In this document: piece after piece, positions 63,675 through 64,000 of the stretch | How positions within the stretch are numbered: the first letter of the stretch is position 1 | Layout: each line of letters opens with the position of its first letter | Origin: Flavobacterium sp. GSB-24 | Lineage (GTDB): Bacteria; Bacteroidota; Bacteroidia; Flavobacteriales; Flavobacteriaceae | Length of the DNA: 64,000 nucleotides | Reading direction: 5' to 3' | NCBI RefSeq assembly: GCF_027924665.1 | Contig: NZ_AP027043.1 | Location: 806,001 to 870,000, forward strand | Position numbers and translations under genes: made by a program | The notes under the pieces: generated by a model | What the model saw: only the letters and a program-made list of their open reading frames with translations | The model's database searches: none | Told to the model about the DNA's origin: nothing

Positions 63675-64000
63675 ATGTTTACAGAAAATAAAGATTACGA
63701 TTCTTTCTCAAGCAAATACCAAAATAATGAACAAGAAATACTTGTACTAACAAGTGACAAATCGGGAGGAGCAGCTAAATTCTACAACTCTTGGAACGCT
63801 AGCCAATATTTTTTAGCTTATATTGATTTAGATACAAATGAGCTAAAAAATAAAGACGGACTTATTAATTGGCTAATATCAGATAAAGATGAAAATGAAA
63901 ATGGCATTTCTTTTCCTTACCACTTTAAAAGTGGAACGATATATCATCTTAAAGTGCGAGAACTTATTGATAAAATAGTTCCAGAGGGAATGCTTCCTTG
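63675..64000 (+). CDS. Hypothetical protein, 3' end outside window
   Basis: The frame opens with ATG at 63675 and remains open for 108 codons to the edge. The protein starts MFTENKDYDSFSSKY and contains LVLTSDKSGGAAKFYNSWNA and IDLDTNELKNKDGLINWLIS. It has no signal peptide or membrane segment so far. I cannot name the family. Its position next to the Imm70-like cluster makes an accessory role possible. Confidence 0.7.
   Translation, partial: MFTENKDYDSFSSKYQNNEQEILVLTSDKSGGAAKFYNSWNASQYFLAYIDLDTNELKNKDGLINWLISDKDENENGISFPYHFKSGTIYHLKVRELIDKIVPEGMLP

Noticed and set aside
1..64000. tRNA, rRNA and complete insertion sequences
   Set aside because: No tRNA T-loop and acceptor pairing, no rRNA-like stretch and no transposase frame was seen on reading both strands; a covariance-model search would be decisive.

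Overview
The window is A+T-rich DNA from a member of the Bacteroidota, most likely a Flavobacterium. The evidence is a gliding-motility lipoprotein gene (gldH) beside a RicT/PSP1 gene, a two-domain ornithine-lipid synthase of the OlsF type, many lipoproteins with a cysteine directly after a short signal peptide, promoter elements of the Bacteroidota type (TTG, then TAnnTTTG about 20 bases later), and few visible Shine-Dalgarno sites. Nearly all of it is ordinary chromosome. I see no rRNA, tRNA, CRISPR array, intact insertion sequence or prophage.

Layout. 1-9.3 kb: end of radA, a lipoprotein, a transglycosylase with an AsmA-like front half, a Tas-type aldo/keto reductase, a coiled-coil OmpA lipoprotein, exonuclease III and the OlsF-like acyltransferase. 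9.3-14.5 kb: small hypothetical and membrane proteins (DUF805, TM2), a hydroxyacid dehydrogenase, NhaA, and a single-haem cytochrome c bracketed by inverted repeats. 14.5-26.9 kb: mostly minus-strand housekeeping genes (proC, mgtE, rsmA, a TPR protein, lgt, serS), then lipoproteins, a PrcB-like protein, a DinB-fold secreted protein and a CDGSH iron-sulfur protein. 27-35 kb: a repeat-rich intergenic island, metG, two paralogous secreted proteins separated by a DMT transporter, a HAD hydrolase and a CAT-like acetyltransferase.

35-44 kb: an OmpA porin, ferritin, a tiny Lys/Cys-rich protein, DUF2461, a short SSB, and an operon of GNAT-nitrilase fusion, zinc-ribbon protein and membrane M28 peptidase. 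44-54 kb: a plus-strand run of DNA-repair-type genes (alkyltransferase, DEDD exonuclease, AlkZ-like glycosylase), an SpmA-SpmB fusion, a TNT-signature protein, class I fumarase, a LOV-like PAS protein and DNA polymerase IV. 54-61.5 kb: outer-membrane and inner-membrane proteins, the scoA/scoB CoA-transferase, PBP1A, gldH and ricT. 61.5-64 kb is the most accessory-looking part: a possible toxin tail with an Imm70-like immunity gene, a lipoprotein, and an unknown gene running off the edge.

Intergenic DNA is unusually rich in repeat families: hairpins, nested palindromes, a 16-bp tandem repeat, and inverted or direct repeats that flank single genes. I did not find a complete new multi-gene system. 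The best leads are the right-edge toxin/immunity-like pair, the Lys/Cys-rich mini-protein after ferritin, the TNT-signature protein, and the repeat-flanked single genes.
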